Shown here piece after piece: positions 16,992 to 25,474 of a DNA stretch of 64,000 nt. Where the stretch lies: assembly GCF_004000885.1 (NCBI RefSeq), contig NZ_BIMC01000024.1:21981-85980 (forward strand), read 5' to 3'. Source of the stretch: Paenibacillus glucanolyticus NBRC 15330 (GTDB lineage: Bacteria > Bacillota > Bacilli > Paenibacillales > Paenibacillaceae). Under the pieces are notes generated by a model that worked only from the letters and a program-made list of their open reading frames with translations, did no database searches and was not told the origin of the DNA. Both the position numbers and the translations under genes were made by a program. Each line of letters begins with the position of its first letter. Positions within the stretch are counted from its first letter, which is position 1.

Positions 16992-18665
16992 CTAGTGTTT
17001 CAACCGATAAACCCTCGCTTCATACGGCTTCAGCGGCAGCGTGCGGACGCTCTTCTCCTTGCCGACCTCCATGTTGGAAATCAACAGCTCGAATTCACGG
17101 TACTTGATATCCTTTGACAGATGGAATACCGTTTCATCTGCCGTCAGGTTCGTGATGATCAGCAATTGCTCGTCTTCCAGCGTTCGGGTGTACGCATAGA
17201 TCCGCTTATGATTCTTCAACAGAAGCTCATAGGAGCCGTATACCAATGCAGGATAAGCCTTGCGAATTTCAATCATTTTTTTATAGTAATGATAGATGGA
17301 ATTCGGATCTTTCCGTGCCTTCTCGACATGGATCTCCTTGTAATTCGGATTTACCTTCAGCCACGGGGTGCCGCTCGTGAATCCTGCCTGCTCCCCGTCA
17401 TTCCACTGCATCGGTGTTCGGGAATTATCCCGTCCATTCTTCCAGATGATCCTCATGATCTCGTCATGACTCTTGCCGTTCTCGGATTCGATGCGGTACA
17501 GATTCTTGATTGCCACATCATTGTAGTCCTCAATGGATTCAAACTGCACGTTTGTCATTCCGATTTCCTGGCCTTGATAGATAAACGGAGTCCCCTGCAT
17601 GAAGAAATACATCGTAGCCAGCGACTTGGCGGATGCATCCCAATACGCACCGTCATTGCCCCATGTAGATACCGACCGCGGCTGGTCATGATTCTCCATG
17701 AAGAGAGCGTTCCAGCCTACGCCTTCAAGGCCCTTTTGCCAGCGGGTCAGGGTTTTCTTAAGCGCATAAATGTCTACGCCCCCGGTAACACTCTTGCTCC
17801 AAAGTCCCATGTGCTCAAATTGAAAAATCATGTTAAATTTGCCGCTGGACTCTCCTACCCACAGATCCGCATCCTGAACGCTGACGCCGTTCGCTTCGCC
17901 CACCGTCATAATGTCATACCGATCAAACGTTTCTTGCTTCAGCTCGTTCAGGAACATATGAATGCCTTCCCGGTTCATATGTCCGTCCATGGAAGGCACA
18001 TATCTCAGCTTGTATTTATTTGGCATATCGGGGAATCCCGGTACCTTCTTGATGTGGGAGATCGCATCAATCCGGAAGCCATCGATACCTTTATCCAGCC
18101 ACCAGTTGATCATATCGTACAGTTCTCGGCGCACGTTCGGATTTTCCCAATTCAGGTCCGGCTGTTTGCGGGAGAAAATGTGCATGTAGTACTGTTCCGT
18201 CGGTTCATCATATTCCCACACGGAACCACCGAAGATGCTCTCCCAGTTGTTCGGCTCCTCGCCGTTCTTGGCATCCGTCCATATATAATAATCACGCTTG
18301 GGATTGCTCTTGCTCGAACGCGATTCGATAAACCATGGATGCTCATCGGAGGTATGGTTGATCACCAGGTCCATGATCAGTTTCATGCCCCGATTATGAA
18401 CCTCTTGGAGCAGCTGATCAAAATCCTGAATTGTTCCAAACTCTTCCATGATGTCCTGATAATCGGAAATGTCGTATCCGTTATCGTCGTTCGGCGATTT
18501 GTATATCGGGCAAATCCAGATGACATCGATGCCGAGCTCCTTCAAGTAATCCAGCTTCGATATAATACCTTGCAAATCTCCGATGCCATCGCCATTGCTG
18601 TCCATAAAACTTCGAGGGTAGATCTGATACGCTACGGCCTCTTTCCACCAAATTCTCTCTGTCAT
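16992..18665 (-). CDS. malL: GH13 alpha-glucosidase
   Basis: A 557-residue cytoplasmic GH13 enzyme that releases glucose from short alpha-glucosides. From ATG 18665 (GAGGAG seven bases upstream) it shows the four GH13 regions: DLVINHTSDEH (I), GFRIDAI with nucleophile D200 (II), VGEANG with acid E257 (III) and MENHDQPR with D327 (IV). It also has QIYPRSFMDSNGDGIGDLQG near the start. Oligo-1,6-glucosidases normally have Val after the nucleophile; here it is Ala201, which in this subfamily points to alpha-1,4 specificity. A cre-like site TGTTATCGTTTTGC (18695-18708) lies upstream, suggesting CcpA control. The gene symbol is by family resemblance. Confidence 0.9.
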   Translation of the reverse strand: MTERIWWKEAVAYQIYPRSFMDSNGDGIGDLQGIISKLDYLKELGIDVIWICPIYKSPNDDNGYDISDYQDIMEEFGTIQDFDQLLQEVHNRGMKLIMDLVINHTSDEHPWFIESRSSKSNPKRDYYIWTDAKNGEEPNNWESIFGGSVWEYDEPTEQYYMHIFSRKQPDLNWENPNVRRELYDMINWWLDKGIDGFRIDAISHIKKVPGFPDMPNKYKLRYVPSMDGHMNREGIHMFLNELKQETFDRYDIMTVGEANGVSVQDADLWVGESSGKFNMIFQFEHMGLWSKSVTGGVDIYALKKTLTRWQKGLEGVGWNALFMENHDQPRSVSTWGNDGAYWDASAKSLATMYFFMQGTPFIYQGQEIGMTNVQFESIEDYNDVAIKNLYRIESENGKSHDEIMRIIWKNGRDNSRTPMQWNDGEQAGFTSGTPWLKVNPNYKEIHVEKARKDPNSIYHYYKKMIEIRKAYPALVYGSYELLLKNHKRIYAYTRTLEDEQLLIITNLTADETVFHLSKDIKYREFELLISNMEVGKEKSVRTLPLKPYEARVYRLKH

Positions 18666-18939
18666 TCGTGCACTCCTCGTATGTTGTCCTTGTTTGTTAT
18701 CGTTTTGCTCTATATGGACTCTAAAAATACATCCTTCATCATTATCCATTGTCTGCGTTCCCCGTCAAGTCCCCATATAAGGTTCCATCTATGGTGTAGA
18801 AACTCTGTAATTAGAAATTCGTGAGAATTTCCTGGAAAACAACTAATTATCGTATGTAGCTGTTCAGGCTAGGACCGCTTCGCCTGCTGAATCAGTGGAT
18901 GATTGAGGTTAAGTTAACAAGGCTATTTCGTGTTCATTT

Positions 18940-19066
18940 GGACTCAGGTTCCGTTATTTGCTTAAAACCACTCTATTTGCGAGTCCAATCGGACACAGGT
19001 TCCGTTATTCGCTAAAAACCACTCTATTTTCGTGTCCACTCGGACTCAGGTTCCGTTATTCGCTCA
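18940..19066. repeat. Tandem 51-bp hairpin units
   Basis: GGACTCAGGTTCCGTTATT begins at 18940 and 19042, and GGACACAGGTTCCGTTATT at 18991, an exact 51-bp period. In the first unit GGACTC pairs with GAGTCC; in the second GGACAC pairs with GTGTCC, so the stem changes on both sides. The third unit runs into the dispersed repeat listed next. The 275 bp before this, back to the glucosidase start, hold only that gene's promoter region. Confidence 0.75.
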
Positions 19067-19184
19067 AATCACGGATAAATACCCCGAAAATTGTGAAATA
19101 ACGGATCTCTTGTCCTCGTATCATTACAAATTAGCAAAAAACAACAAAATAGCGGAACCACGGTCCTCTAAAAACGGTCAATCC
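19027..19184 (+). repeat. Dispersed repeat, left copy
   Basis: About 158 bp that recurs in reverse orientation at 22121-22282. Shared blocks include AGGTTCCGTTA, GAAATAACGGATCTCTTGTC and AGCGGAACCACGGTCCTC. A short open frame across each copy translates to similar peptides (ITDLLSSY..K, KIAEPRSSK), which shows shared descent of the DNA rather than a gene. The pair brackets the MetRS gene and the sigma remnant. Confidence 0.8.
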
Positions 19185-19252
19185 ATACTTGATCGTAAAT
19201 GGTACCCGTGCTCCCTTGATGAAGCCCTGTTTTTCCCCAAGGTCTTGGCGCA

Positions 19253-19590
19253 AGATACATTAACACCTAGGGTCTCGTAGAAAGTACATAACCCATAAGG
19301 CCATTGTACAGAGCACATACACCCTAAGTCATACAGAGCACATAAACCCTAAGGTCCTCATAAAGGGCACATTAACTCTTAGGGCGATCGTACAGAGCAC
19401 ATCCAACCGCTAGGGTCATTGCAGAGTACATAAATCCTAAGGTCATCGTACAGAGTACAAACCCCCAAGGGTCATCCTACAAAGTTACAAAGTACATAAA
19501 TCCCCCAAGTCATCGCACGGAACACAAAATCCCTAAAGTCATCATACTAAGCACTTAATCCCTAGGACTCGTCGTACAAAGCACACACTC
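19253..19590. repeat. Degenerate 29-bp tandem repeat, about 11 units
   Basis: A minisatellite of head-to-tail units of 25-37 bp, most often 29-30. The commonest unit reads AGCACATAAACCC followed by TAAGGTCATCGTACAG. Units drift by substitutions and small indels and there are no spacers, so it is not CRISPR. No open frame of interest crosses it. It fills most of the gap between the left dispersed repeat and the MetRS stop. Confidence 0.8.
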
Positions 19591-19674
19591 AACGGATTCA
19601 GCACCCCGTCCTCCCAACCCAATCTGCCTCAACCTTCCTTCAAGGTTTAAGGAGGCGGAACTCTTCCGCCCTCC

Positions 19675-21315
19675 TCAGAAGGACAAGCCCTCCAGCCTGC
19701 GGGTCTCCTCCTCAATCCGGCTTGTATCGATACGCTCAAACAATAGCTCCACGTGATGGAGGAGCTCGCCAGCCGGAACATCGCACCAGTTCCACGCTGC
19801 TGGCTTCAGCGAGAGAAAGCTTCTAATTTTATCACAGGAGAACGGGATAAACGGCTGCAGCAGATTCGTAAGGTTAGCGATGATCTGAACACAGGTGAAG
19901 AGGGTATCCCCGCAGGCTTCGCGATCCTCCTTGACCTGAATCCATGGCTTGCGCTCATCAAAATATTTGTTCGCACGACGTACCACACTAAAAATGAATT
20001 CCAGCGCCTCCTTCAATCGCCCCTCTTCGATGAGCGTTCCGGCCTCCCGGTACAATGACTCCATGCGTCTCTGCCACTCTTCTGTTATGCGCCCTTCGGG
20101 TACCTTCCCGTCAAACGATTTGTTCACAAACACCAAAGTTCGATTCACGAGATTCCCAAAAGCCCCGAGCAGCTCCCCATTATGGCTATGAATGAACTCC
20201 CGCCAGGAAAAATCGGTATCCCGCTTCTCGGGACCGTTCGCAATGAGGAAGTAGCGAATCGAATCCGGCTGATAGCGACTCAGCAAATCCGGTACCCAGA
20301 TCGCCCAGTTCCGACTGGTCGAGAACTTCCTCCCTTCCAGCGTCATGTACTCACAGGAAATGATCCGATCCGGTACATGCAGTCCTCCGGCACCCTTAAG
20401 CAGCGCTGGCCAGATCAATGTGTGAAACGGGATATTGTCTTTCCCATGAACATAATAAGCTGTTATATCCTCCCTCTCTTTAAGCCAAAAGGACTCCCAG
20501 TCGCCGCCCGTTTCCGCGGCCCACTGCTTGCTGGCGGATAGATAGCCGCTCACCGCCTCAATCCATACATAGATTTTCTTATCCTCGAAGCCAGGGACGG
20601 GTACATCCACTCCCCAAGTGAGATCCCTCGTCGCCGCCCGGTCCACAAGCCCTTCCTCCAGATATCTTCGCGTCAGCTGGATCGCATTCTCCCGCCAGCC
20701 CTTGGCGTTATTCAGGTCATCGGTGAGCTCTGCTTGAAAATGCGACAACGAAACATAATAATGCTCGGTTGGCCGTTCTACTGGCGGGTTGCCGCAGATT
20801 TTGCAGGCTCGGTTACTCAGATCCGACGGATCCAGCAGGGTTGAACAGACGTCGCACTGGTCACCGCGAGCCCTGCTGCCGCATACCGGACAGTCTCCTT
20901 CCACATAACGGTCCGGCAGAAACCGCCGATCGGTCTCGCAATACGTCTGCTGGATCGTTTTCCGATACAGATGGCCGTTATCCAGCAGCTTCAGAAACAG
21001 CTCCTGAACCACGCCATGATGAAATTCCTGATCGGTTCGCGTATACAAATCGTAGGAAAATCCCAGCTGTTCGAAGCATTTCGCAAACTCTCCATGATAC
21101 CGATCCGCAATATCCCGAGGCGTTACCCCCTCTTGAATCGCCTGCACTGCCACCGGCGTACCATGGCAATCGCTGCCGGACACATACAACACCTGCTCTC
21201 CCTTCGCGCGGAAATAACGCGCTAACACGTCGCCGGGCAGTAAGCTTGCGAGCCGGCCCAAATGTAAGGAACCGTTGGCATAAGGCCAGGCACCGCCAAT
21301 AAAAATGTTTGTCAT
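19675..21315 (-). CDS. metG: Methionyl-tRNA synthetase (short, type 1)
   Basis: A 546-residue class I synthetase that charges tRNA-Met. It has the HIGH-type motif HLGR (18-21), GSDCHGTPV, a zinc domain with CPVC, CDVC and CKIC pairs (142-174), WGVDVP and a KMSKS-type motif EGRKFSTSRN (328-336). It ends soon after the anticodon-binding helices and lacks the C-terminal tRNA-binding (EMAP-like) domain found on the usual Bacillales enzyme, so it is probably a second copy. ATG 21315 is chosen because AAAAGGAGG lies nine bases before it. A T-box leader controls it. Confidence 0.92.
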   Translation of the reverse strand: MTNIFIGGAWPYANGSLHLGRLASLLPGDVLARYFRAKGEQVLYVSGSDCHGTPVAVQAIQEGVTPRDIADRYHGEFAKCFEQLGFSYDLYTRTDQEFHHGVVQELFLKLLDNGHLYRKTIQQTYCETDRRFLPDRYVEGDCPVCGSRARGDQCDVCSTLLDPSDLSNRACKICGNPPVERPTEHYYVSLSHFQAELTDDLNNAKGWRENAIQLTRRYLEEGLVDRAATRDLTWGVDVPVPGFEDKKIYVWIEAVSGYLSASKQWAAETGGDWESFWLKEREDITAYYVHGKDNIPFHTLIWPALLKGAGGLHVPDRIISCEYMTLEGRKFSTSRNWAIWVPDLLSRYQPDSIRYFLIANGPEKRDTDFSWREFIHSHNGELLGAFGNLVNRTLVFVNKSFDGKVPEGRITEEWQRRMESLYREAGTLIEEGRLKEALEFIFSVVRRANKYFDERKPWIQVKEDREACGDTLFTCVQIIANLTNLLQPFIPFSCDKIRSFLSLKPAAWNWCDVPAGELLHHVELLFERIDTSRIEEETRRLEGLSF

Positions 21316-21343
21316 ATCGTTCATCCTCCTTTTAGTGGACAAC

Positions 21344-21655
21344 AAAAAAAGCCCTCATCCCAAAGGGACGAGAGCTTGTCGCTCACGTGGTACCACCCAA
21401 TTTCATTCATGCCTCGCGGCATTCACCTCTTCGGGTACGGCGCGAATCATCGCGGGTATACCCTAGCACGTTAACGGATGCGGGTTCCGGCACAGCCTAC
21501 AACCCGCTTACGGGTTTCGGTGCACAGCTCAGAGACCATATTCCCAAGGTTCTTTCCTTACCCCTTTTCACCAGCCGGGGCTCTCTGTTCAAAGACGTCG
21601 CCAAGGTACTCTTTCTCTTCATTGCTTTTGCTCGACTTATTCAAGTTATTGGAAA
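21344..21655 (-). promoter_or_regulatory. T-box leader of metG
   Basis: On the minus strand the core T-box TGGGTGGTACCACG (21386-21399) is followed by a terminator, GCTCTCGTCCC pairing with GGGATGAGGGC and then seven T residues (21344-21376). Upstream, a stem I-like region contains CAGAGAGCC pairing with GGTCTCTG, and the codon AUG at 21539-21537 lies just before that 3' strand in the expected specifier position. Uncharged tRNA-Met should stabilise the antiterminator and switch on metG. The 5' limit is approximate. Confidence 0.9.
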
Positions 21656-21680
21656 TAATACACGATCCTAACTCAAGAAG

Positions 21681-22052
21681 TCAAGAGGAAGGAGGCGAAG
21701 CCTTTCTTACTCTCGTTCTGCCGTCCCGCAGCGCCCCCACTTTCTTGCCCAGCATGATATTCAATTTCTTGCGGGCTCTGCTCATGCGATTCCGTACATT
21801 GACAGGCTCAATCTGAAGGACTTCCGCAATTTCCAAGGTGTTGAATTTCTCATAGTAATACAAATACATCGGCTGTCTCAAGGTTTCAGGCAATGCAAGC
21901 ACAGCGGACAGCAGAGCATCGCCTGGATCCTCGCTACCAATAGCCAATTCCAGAGGTGTCTGCATGGTGCATTCGCTTAAACGATCCCTAGAAAGAAAGT
22001 CCATCGATATCAGCTCCATTTCGTCATAGGTCGATCCATTCTTCCTTATCAC
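21681..22052 (-). pseudogene. ECF sigma factor remnant (region 4 only)
   Basis: The 123 codons cover the C-terminal half of an ECF sigma factor: a linker, then LPETLRQPMYLYYYEKFNTL and EIAEVLQIEPVNVRNRMSRA, the region 4 helix-turn-helix that reads the -35. Region 2, needed for core binding and promoter opening, is missing. The frame begins at a GTG with no good ribosome site, and about 70 bp upstream lies a dispersed repeat (22121-22282). Loss of the 5' half by an event at that repeat is the simplest reading. A functional region-4-only protein is less likely. Confidence 0.7.
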
Positions 22053-22120
22053 CCCTTAAGGTTGAACTCAGGCCCGCTTACTGATCGGTCGAAATGGCCT
22101 TACATGGCGTAGTTCAGGAG

Positions 22121-22282
22121 TTGATTGGCCGGTCTTTGAGGACCGTGGTTCCGCTATTTTGCTGTTTTCTGCTGGTTTGTAACAATATGAGGACAAGAGA
22201 TCCGTTATTTCAGGATTTTCGATGATTAATCCTCGATTCTGGCACATTAACGGAACCTGTGTCCGAGTGGACTCGAAAGTGG
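22121..22282 (-). repeat. Dispersed repeat, right copy (inverted)
   Basis: The reverse complement matches 19027-19184 closely, including the blocks AACGGATCTCTTGTCCTC and AGCGGAACCACGGTCCTC. The two copies are 2.9 kb apart in opposite orientation and could support inversion or hairpin formation in the segment between them. Confidence 0.8.
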
Positions 22283-22453
22283 ACCGCAGTGTCAGGAATA
22301 AAGCACCCCATGTCGGGTTATCGAGATCAAGCTTCGGACTTGCCTGTATTTCCAAGCCACTCCAGCCTCCTGATCCCGCTCCATCTGCTGCTGCCGTATG
22401 AGGTATTCAACAACAAACCAATTGTTCATCCACCTCTCTCCTTTCCCCGGCTC

Positions 22454-22517
22454 ATAAGTTCATATTTTTTTGAACTAAATAATTTAGTTCAATTATATAC
22501 GAACTAATAATAAGTTC
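22454..22517 (+). promoter_or_regulatory. Clustered GAACT/AGTTC palindromes
   Basis: Arms TTGAACTAAAT (22470-22480) and ATTTAGTTCAA (22482-22492) form a perfect palindrome around one base. A second site pairs GAACT (22501) with AGTTC (22513) across seven bases, and an AGTTCA half-site precedes both. TTGAAC (22470) with TATATA (22494) could be a promoter buried in the palindrome. This is a likely operator array for the ArsR-type regulator encoded downstream. Confidence 0.7.
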
Positions 22518-22584
22518 AATATTTATTTTTCCCAGGTTGTGGTATCATAAAAACGGATAGATGAGCCCTTGAAGGAGAATGACC

Positions 22585-23508
22585 ATGACCTTAATCAGAA
22601 TTGACTATTCGCCTGTTCACGAGCTGGTAACCAGCTTGTTCGCATATACAGACAATAAAAATCAACTGCACGATCTCGGCAATAAATGGAGGAAGGAAAT
22701 TGAGAAGAAGCTGCCTGCATCTTTTAAGAAGAAGCTGGAAGAGATGAACCTGTACGAAACCATTGCTTATCTGCATCTGATCATTGTCGACAGCCCGGAA
22801 AAAGACAACGTCGAGCGGTTTCTCAGCTGGTTCAAAAGCTTAGGCGAAGGTCAGTTGTATGAGCTCTTGGCGCCTTATCTTGAGGATGGAATACCCATGG
22901 GGCTTAAAACGTTCCGTGATCTTAGCCATGAGGTCATGTTAGAGTGGCAACAGGCCTATACCATCCCGCCTGAGATTCATGAATTACTGGGGCGCTCCGC
23001 CGCACGTATGGAACAATTGAAGCCACAACTTTCATACATCGATCTGATTGATGAAGCAACGAGCGGCATTGTGCTGGATTCCTCAGACGAATACAACGGC
23101 CTGCTTCTCATCCCCACCTATCACATCAAGCCGCTGAACCGGCTGGACTTTGTGAGCAATCAACTCATCGTTAGCTATGCCGTAGACGATGAGCAGGTTG
23201 ACGAGGATACACCAACCAATCAGCTGCTGCGCATGACCAAGGGATTGGCTGACGAGAAGAGGCTGACGCTGCTGCACATTTTGGCTAATGGACCGGTCAC
23301 ATTTACCGAATTACAGCAGAAGACCAAGCTTTCCAAGAGCAATCTCCACTATCACCTGTCCCTGCTCAAAACCGCGGGGCTCTTGCGAATGCATTTCAAA
23401 ATGCCAAACGAAAAATATAAATACAGCGCAAGACCCGAGTCATTCAATCAACTGAAGGGTTTACTGGAGTCTTATGTATTCGGACTTACAGGCCACAATG
23501 ATCGGTGA
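22585..23508 (+). CDS. ArsR-type winged-helix regulator with long N-terminal domain
   Basis: A protein of about 307 residues. The C-terminal 90 residues form the winged helix (LLRMTKGLADEKRLTLLHIL, then FTELQQKTKLSKSNLHYHLS, then GLLRMHFK), and the first 210 are an uncharacterised mainly helical domain, perhaps ligand-binding. This domain order, reader last, is the reverse of the usual small ArsR repressor and resembles DUF5937-like regulators. GAAGGAG lies seven bases before ATG 22585. Palindromes upstream suggest it represses itself and the membrane-protein gene that follows 13 bp later. Confidence 0.8.
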   Translation: MTLIRIDYSPVHELVTSLFAYTDNKNQLHDLGNKWRKEIEKKLPASFKKKLEEMNLYETIAYLHLIIVDSPEKDNVERFLSWFKSLGEGQLYELLAPYLEDGIPMGLKTFRDLSHEVMLEWQQAYTIPPEIHELLGRSAARMEQLKPQLSYIDLIDEATSGIVLDSSDEYNGLLLIPTYHIKPLNRLDFVSNQLIVSYAVDDEQVDEDTPTNQLLRMTKGLADEKRLTLLHILANGPVTFTELQQKTKLSKSNLHYHLSLLKTAGLLRMHFKMPNEKYKYSARPESFNQLKGLLESYVFGLTGHNDR

Positions 23509-23521
23509 GGAGGAATAATGG

Positions 23522-23881
23522 GTGTTTATCATCTTTGTAGGTGCGGTCCTCGGCGTCATGCAAACGTTATTGAACTTCATTATCGTTGACAAAGAAGAAA
23601 GCAAGTTCAAAAAAATGTACGATACCGCCGGAGCCTCATATTATTTCCGTGGAAGCATGATCTTCTTCATCGTGATTATCGTAATTGCAATCATCAGCTT
23701 CTTGGACATAATCACGGCGGCAGCTATTCAGCGGATGTTTCTCGTCTCCCTGATTATTGCTCTGGCCCTTCGCGCGTATATGGAATGGAAGTACCTCCGC
23801 AATACGAACCAGCATAAAGCCACGCTGATCCTATTAGGCACCCTGCTTCTTTTTTCTGTATTTTTCTTTTTGTTAAAATAA
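23522..23881 (+). CDS. Small membrane protein, DUF4181-like
   Basis: A 119-residue protein with four hydrophobic segments (about 1-21, 45-66, 71-85 and 100-118) separated by a charged loop VDKEESKFKKMYD and by YMEWKYLRNTNQHK. Size and pattern resemble DUF4181 proteins of Bacillales, but I am not certain of the family. It starts at GTG 23522 with GAGGAGG eight bases or so upstream, directly behind the regulator gene, so the two form an operon. Function unknown. Confidence 0.65.
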   Translation: MFIIFVGAVLGVMQTLLNFIIVDKEESKFKKMYDTAGASYYFRGSMIFFIVIIVIAIISFLDIITAAAIQRMFLVSLIIALALRAYMEWKYLRNTNQHKATLILLGTLLLFSVFFFLLK

Positions 23882-23894
23882 GTTCATGCTCATC

Positions 23895-23926
23895 ACAAAA
23901 AAGCCTGGAACACAAGGTTCCAGGCT
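23895..23926 (-). terminator. Terminator after GH30 gene
   Basis: AGCCTGGAAC and GTTCCAGGCT form a perfect 10-bp stem. On the minus strand it is followed by TTTTTTGTG, so it ends the transporter/GH30 operon; on the plus strand it is followed by a second GC-rich hairpin that may end the regulator operon. Confidence 0.8.
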
Positions 23927-24011
23927 CCAGGCTGCCGAGGACATCCCGGCGGCTGTTTTTATAGTTCCGTACGAATATGGAGCCGACCGCTAATCTCGAC
24001 TCTATCGTTCA

Positions 24012-25358
24012 CTAGCTGTTCGCCAGCATGACAGTCAGAGCGCTCTTGGCCGGCATCTCCAGCTGCAATGCCTCTTCCCCGCGCAGCTGGATCGCCACGC
24101 TCTCCGGTGCCTCGCTGTCGTTGAACAATACGGCTGCGATTGAACCATCCGTATTCTTGAAGGCAACAGAGCGGATCAGATCATTGCTGGTGGAAGCAAC
24201 ACGCAGCGCTTTCGGACGGACACATTTGCTGAAATGTGCCAGCGCATAATAGTCCAGCGTATACGTTAGCTCCTTCGTCTGCTGATTAACGGTCACGATG
24301 CCGCGGCAGGTGCTTTTGCCAAAGCCAGGCACGGTAGGACCATTCTTCTCATCCAAGGCCATATTCCACAGCACATAGGACTTACTATGATTGCGCAGAA
24401 TCTCAATACCCGTCCGCATCACATTGGAGAAGGCCTGCTCAAACGGCGGAATCCACTCACCGCCCGACCCTTCCGTAAAATGCACCTCTTTGCCGGGGAA
24501 AGCTTCGAATACGTCCGATTGGGCCGACGGCTTGCCGCCATACCAGTGCCAGGCAACACCATCCACTGCATCTTCCGCTTGCTCGAATACCGTCATCGGG
24601 TAATCCGGCTTATCCCAGTTATGATCATAACAGAGGATTTTTGTATCGATCCGGTTCTCCACGAATTTCGGCTTCAAGTGATTCTTGATGAATTCGCTTT
24701 GCGCTTCAGGCAGCATGATCATGCCCGGATAATGCCCGGGTGAATACAGTGCCTCATTTTGCGGGGTAACGGCATAAATCGGGAGACCGTGTGAAGCATA
24801 TCCCTGAATATAGCGCACAAAATAATCAGCATACACCGAATAATATTCCGGCTTCAGCTCTCCGCCAATCATCGAGCCGCTCGTCTTCATCCAGCCTGGG
24901 GGACTCCAGGGCGAGCCCATCAGCTTCACATCCGGATTCAATCGCAGCGCTTCCTGCAGGAGTGGAATCATATCATCCTCATCGTGTGCGATGGAGAACT
25001 GCTTCAGCTCCTCATCGGATTGACCTTCCGGCAGATCATTATAACTATAGAAATCCCGAGCGTAATCAGACGCGCCCATCGGTTGCCTCAGTACCGACAG
25101 ACCGATCCCTTCGCTCGGATCGAACAATTGTGTCATGAGCTCCGAACGCTGCTCAGTCTCCAGCACTTGATGAATCAGATACGCAGCGGAATCCGTAAAG
25201 GACGCTCCAAAGCCATCCATCTCCTGAAACGTCTGCTCCTCATCGATAACAATTGTATGCTGCTGTGCCTCCGGGGATACGGGCGCCAGCTGCTCCTTGG
25301 TTCTCTTAACGAATAATTGCTCTTCACCGTTTGACTGGTAGATTGTGATGTTCGACAT
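24012..25358 (-). CDS. GH30 family glycosidase
   Basis: A 448-residue GH30 enzyme without a signal peptide, so it acts in the cytoplasm on imported oligosaccharides or glycosides. The acid/base is E202 in AVTPQNEALYSPG and the nucleophile E296 in VHFTEGSGGEW. The N-terminal part shows MDGFGASFTDSAAYLI and LRQPMGASDYARDFYSY, typical of the glucosylceramidase/beta-1,6-glucanase side of the family. It is the last gene after an lplABC-type transporter, so the sugar delivered is probably its substrate. A beta-glucosidic linkage is inferred from the family. Confidence 0.88.
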   Translation of the reverse strand: MSNITIYQSNGEEQLFVKRTKEQLAPVSPEAQQHTIVIDEEQTFQEMDGFGASFTDSAAYLIHQVLETEQRSELMTQLFDPSEGIGLSVLRQPMGASDYARDFYSYNDLPEGQSDEELKQFSIAHDEDDMIPLLQEALRLNPDVKLMGSPWSPPGWMKTSGSMIGGELKPEYYSVYADYFVRYIQGYASHGLPIYAVTPQNEALYSPGHYPGMIMLPEAQSEFIKNHLKPKFVENRIDTKILCYDHNWDKPDYPMTVFEQAEDAVDGVAWHWYGGKPSAQSDVFEAFPGKEVHFTEGSGGEWIPPFEQAFSNVMRTGIEILRNHSKSYVLWNMALDEKNGPTVPGFGKSTCRGIVTVNQQTKELTYTLDYYALAHFSKCVRPKALRVASTSNDLIRSVAFKNTDGSIAAVLFNDSEAPESVAIQLRGEEALQLEMPAKSALTVMLANS

Positions 25359-25424
25359 GTTGTTTCCCTCCAGTGTTCTGTTTATATTTCCTATCCCATG
25401 GCTTTACTCTGAACCGCTGACATA

Positions 25425-25458
25425 GAGAAAGCCCCTTCCTATCAAGAAAGGAGCTCTC
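25425..25458 (-). terminator. Hairpin between binding-protein and GH30 genes
   Basis: On the minus strand GAGAGCTCCTTTC pairs imperfectly with GGAAGGGGCTTTCTC around a short loop, 20 bp past the binding-protein stop. It lacks a T tract, so it may protect or attenuate the transcript rather than end it, giving less enzyme than binding protein. Confidence 0.5.
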
Positions 25459-25474
25459 CCGGCAAGAGATTTAC

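Noticed and set aside
17121..18824. 567-codon open frame on the plus strand
   Set aside because: Antisense to the GH13 glucosidase, which carries all four catalytic regions.
19032..19280. 82-codon gene similar to the frame at 22068-22355
   Set aside because: The similarity comes from the shared dispersed repeat; neither frame has a ribosome site or a domain.
19253..19590. CRISPR array
   Set aside because: Units are head to tail with no unique spacers and drift in length; no cas genes in the window.
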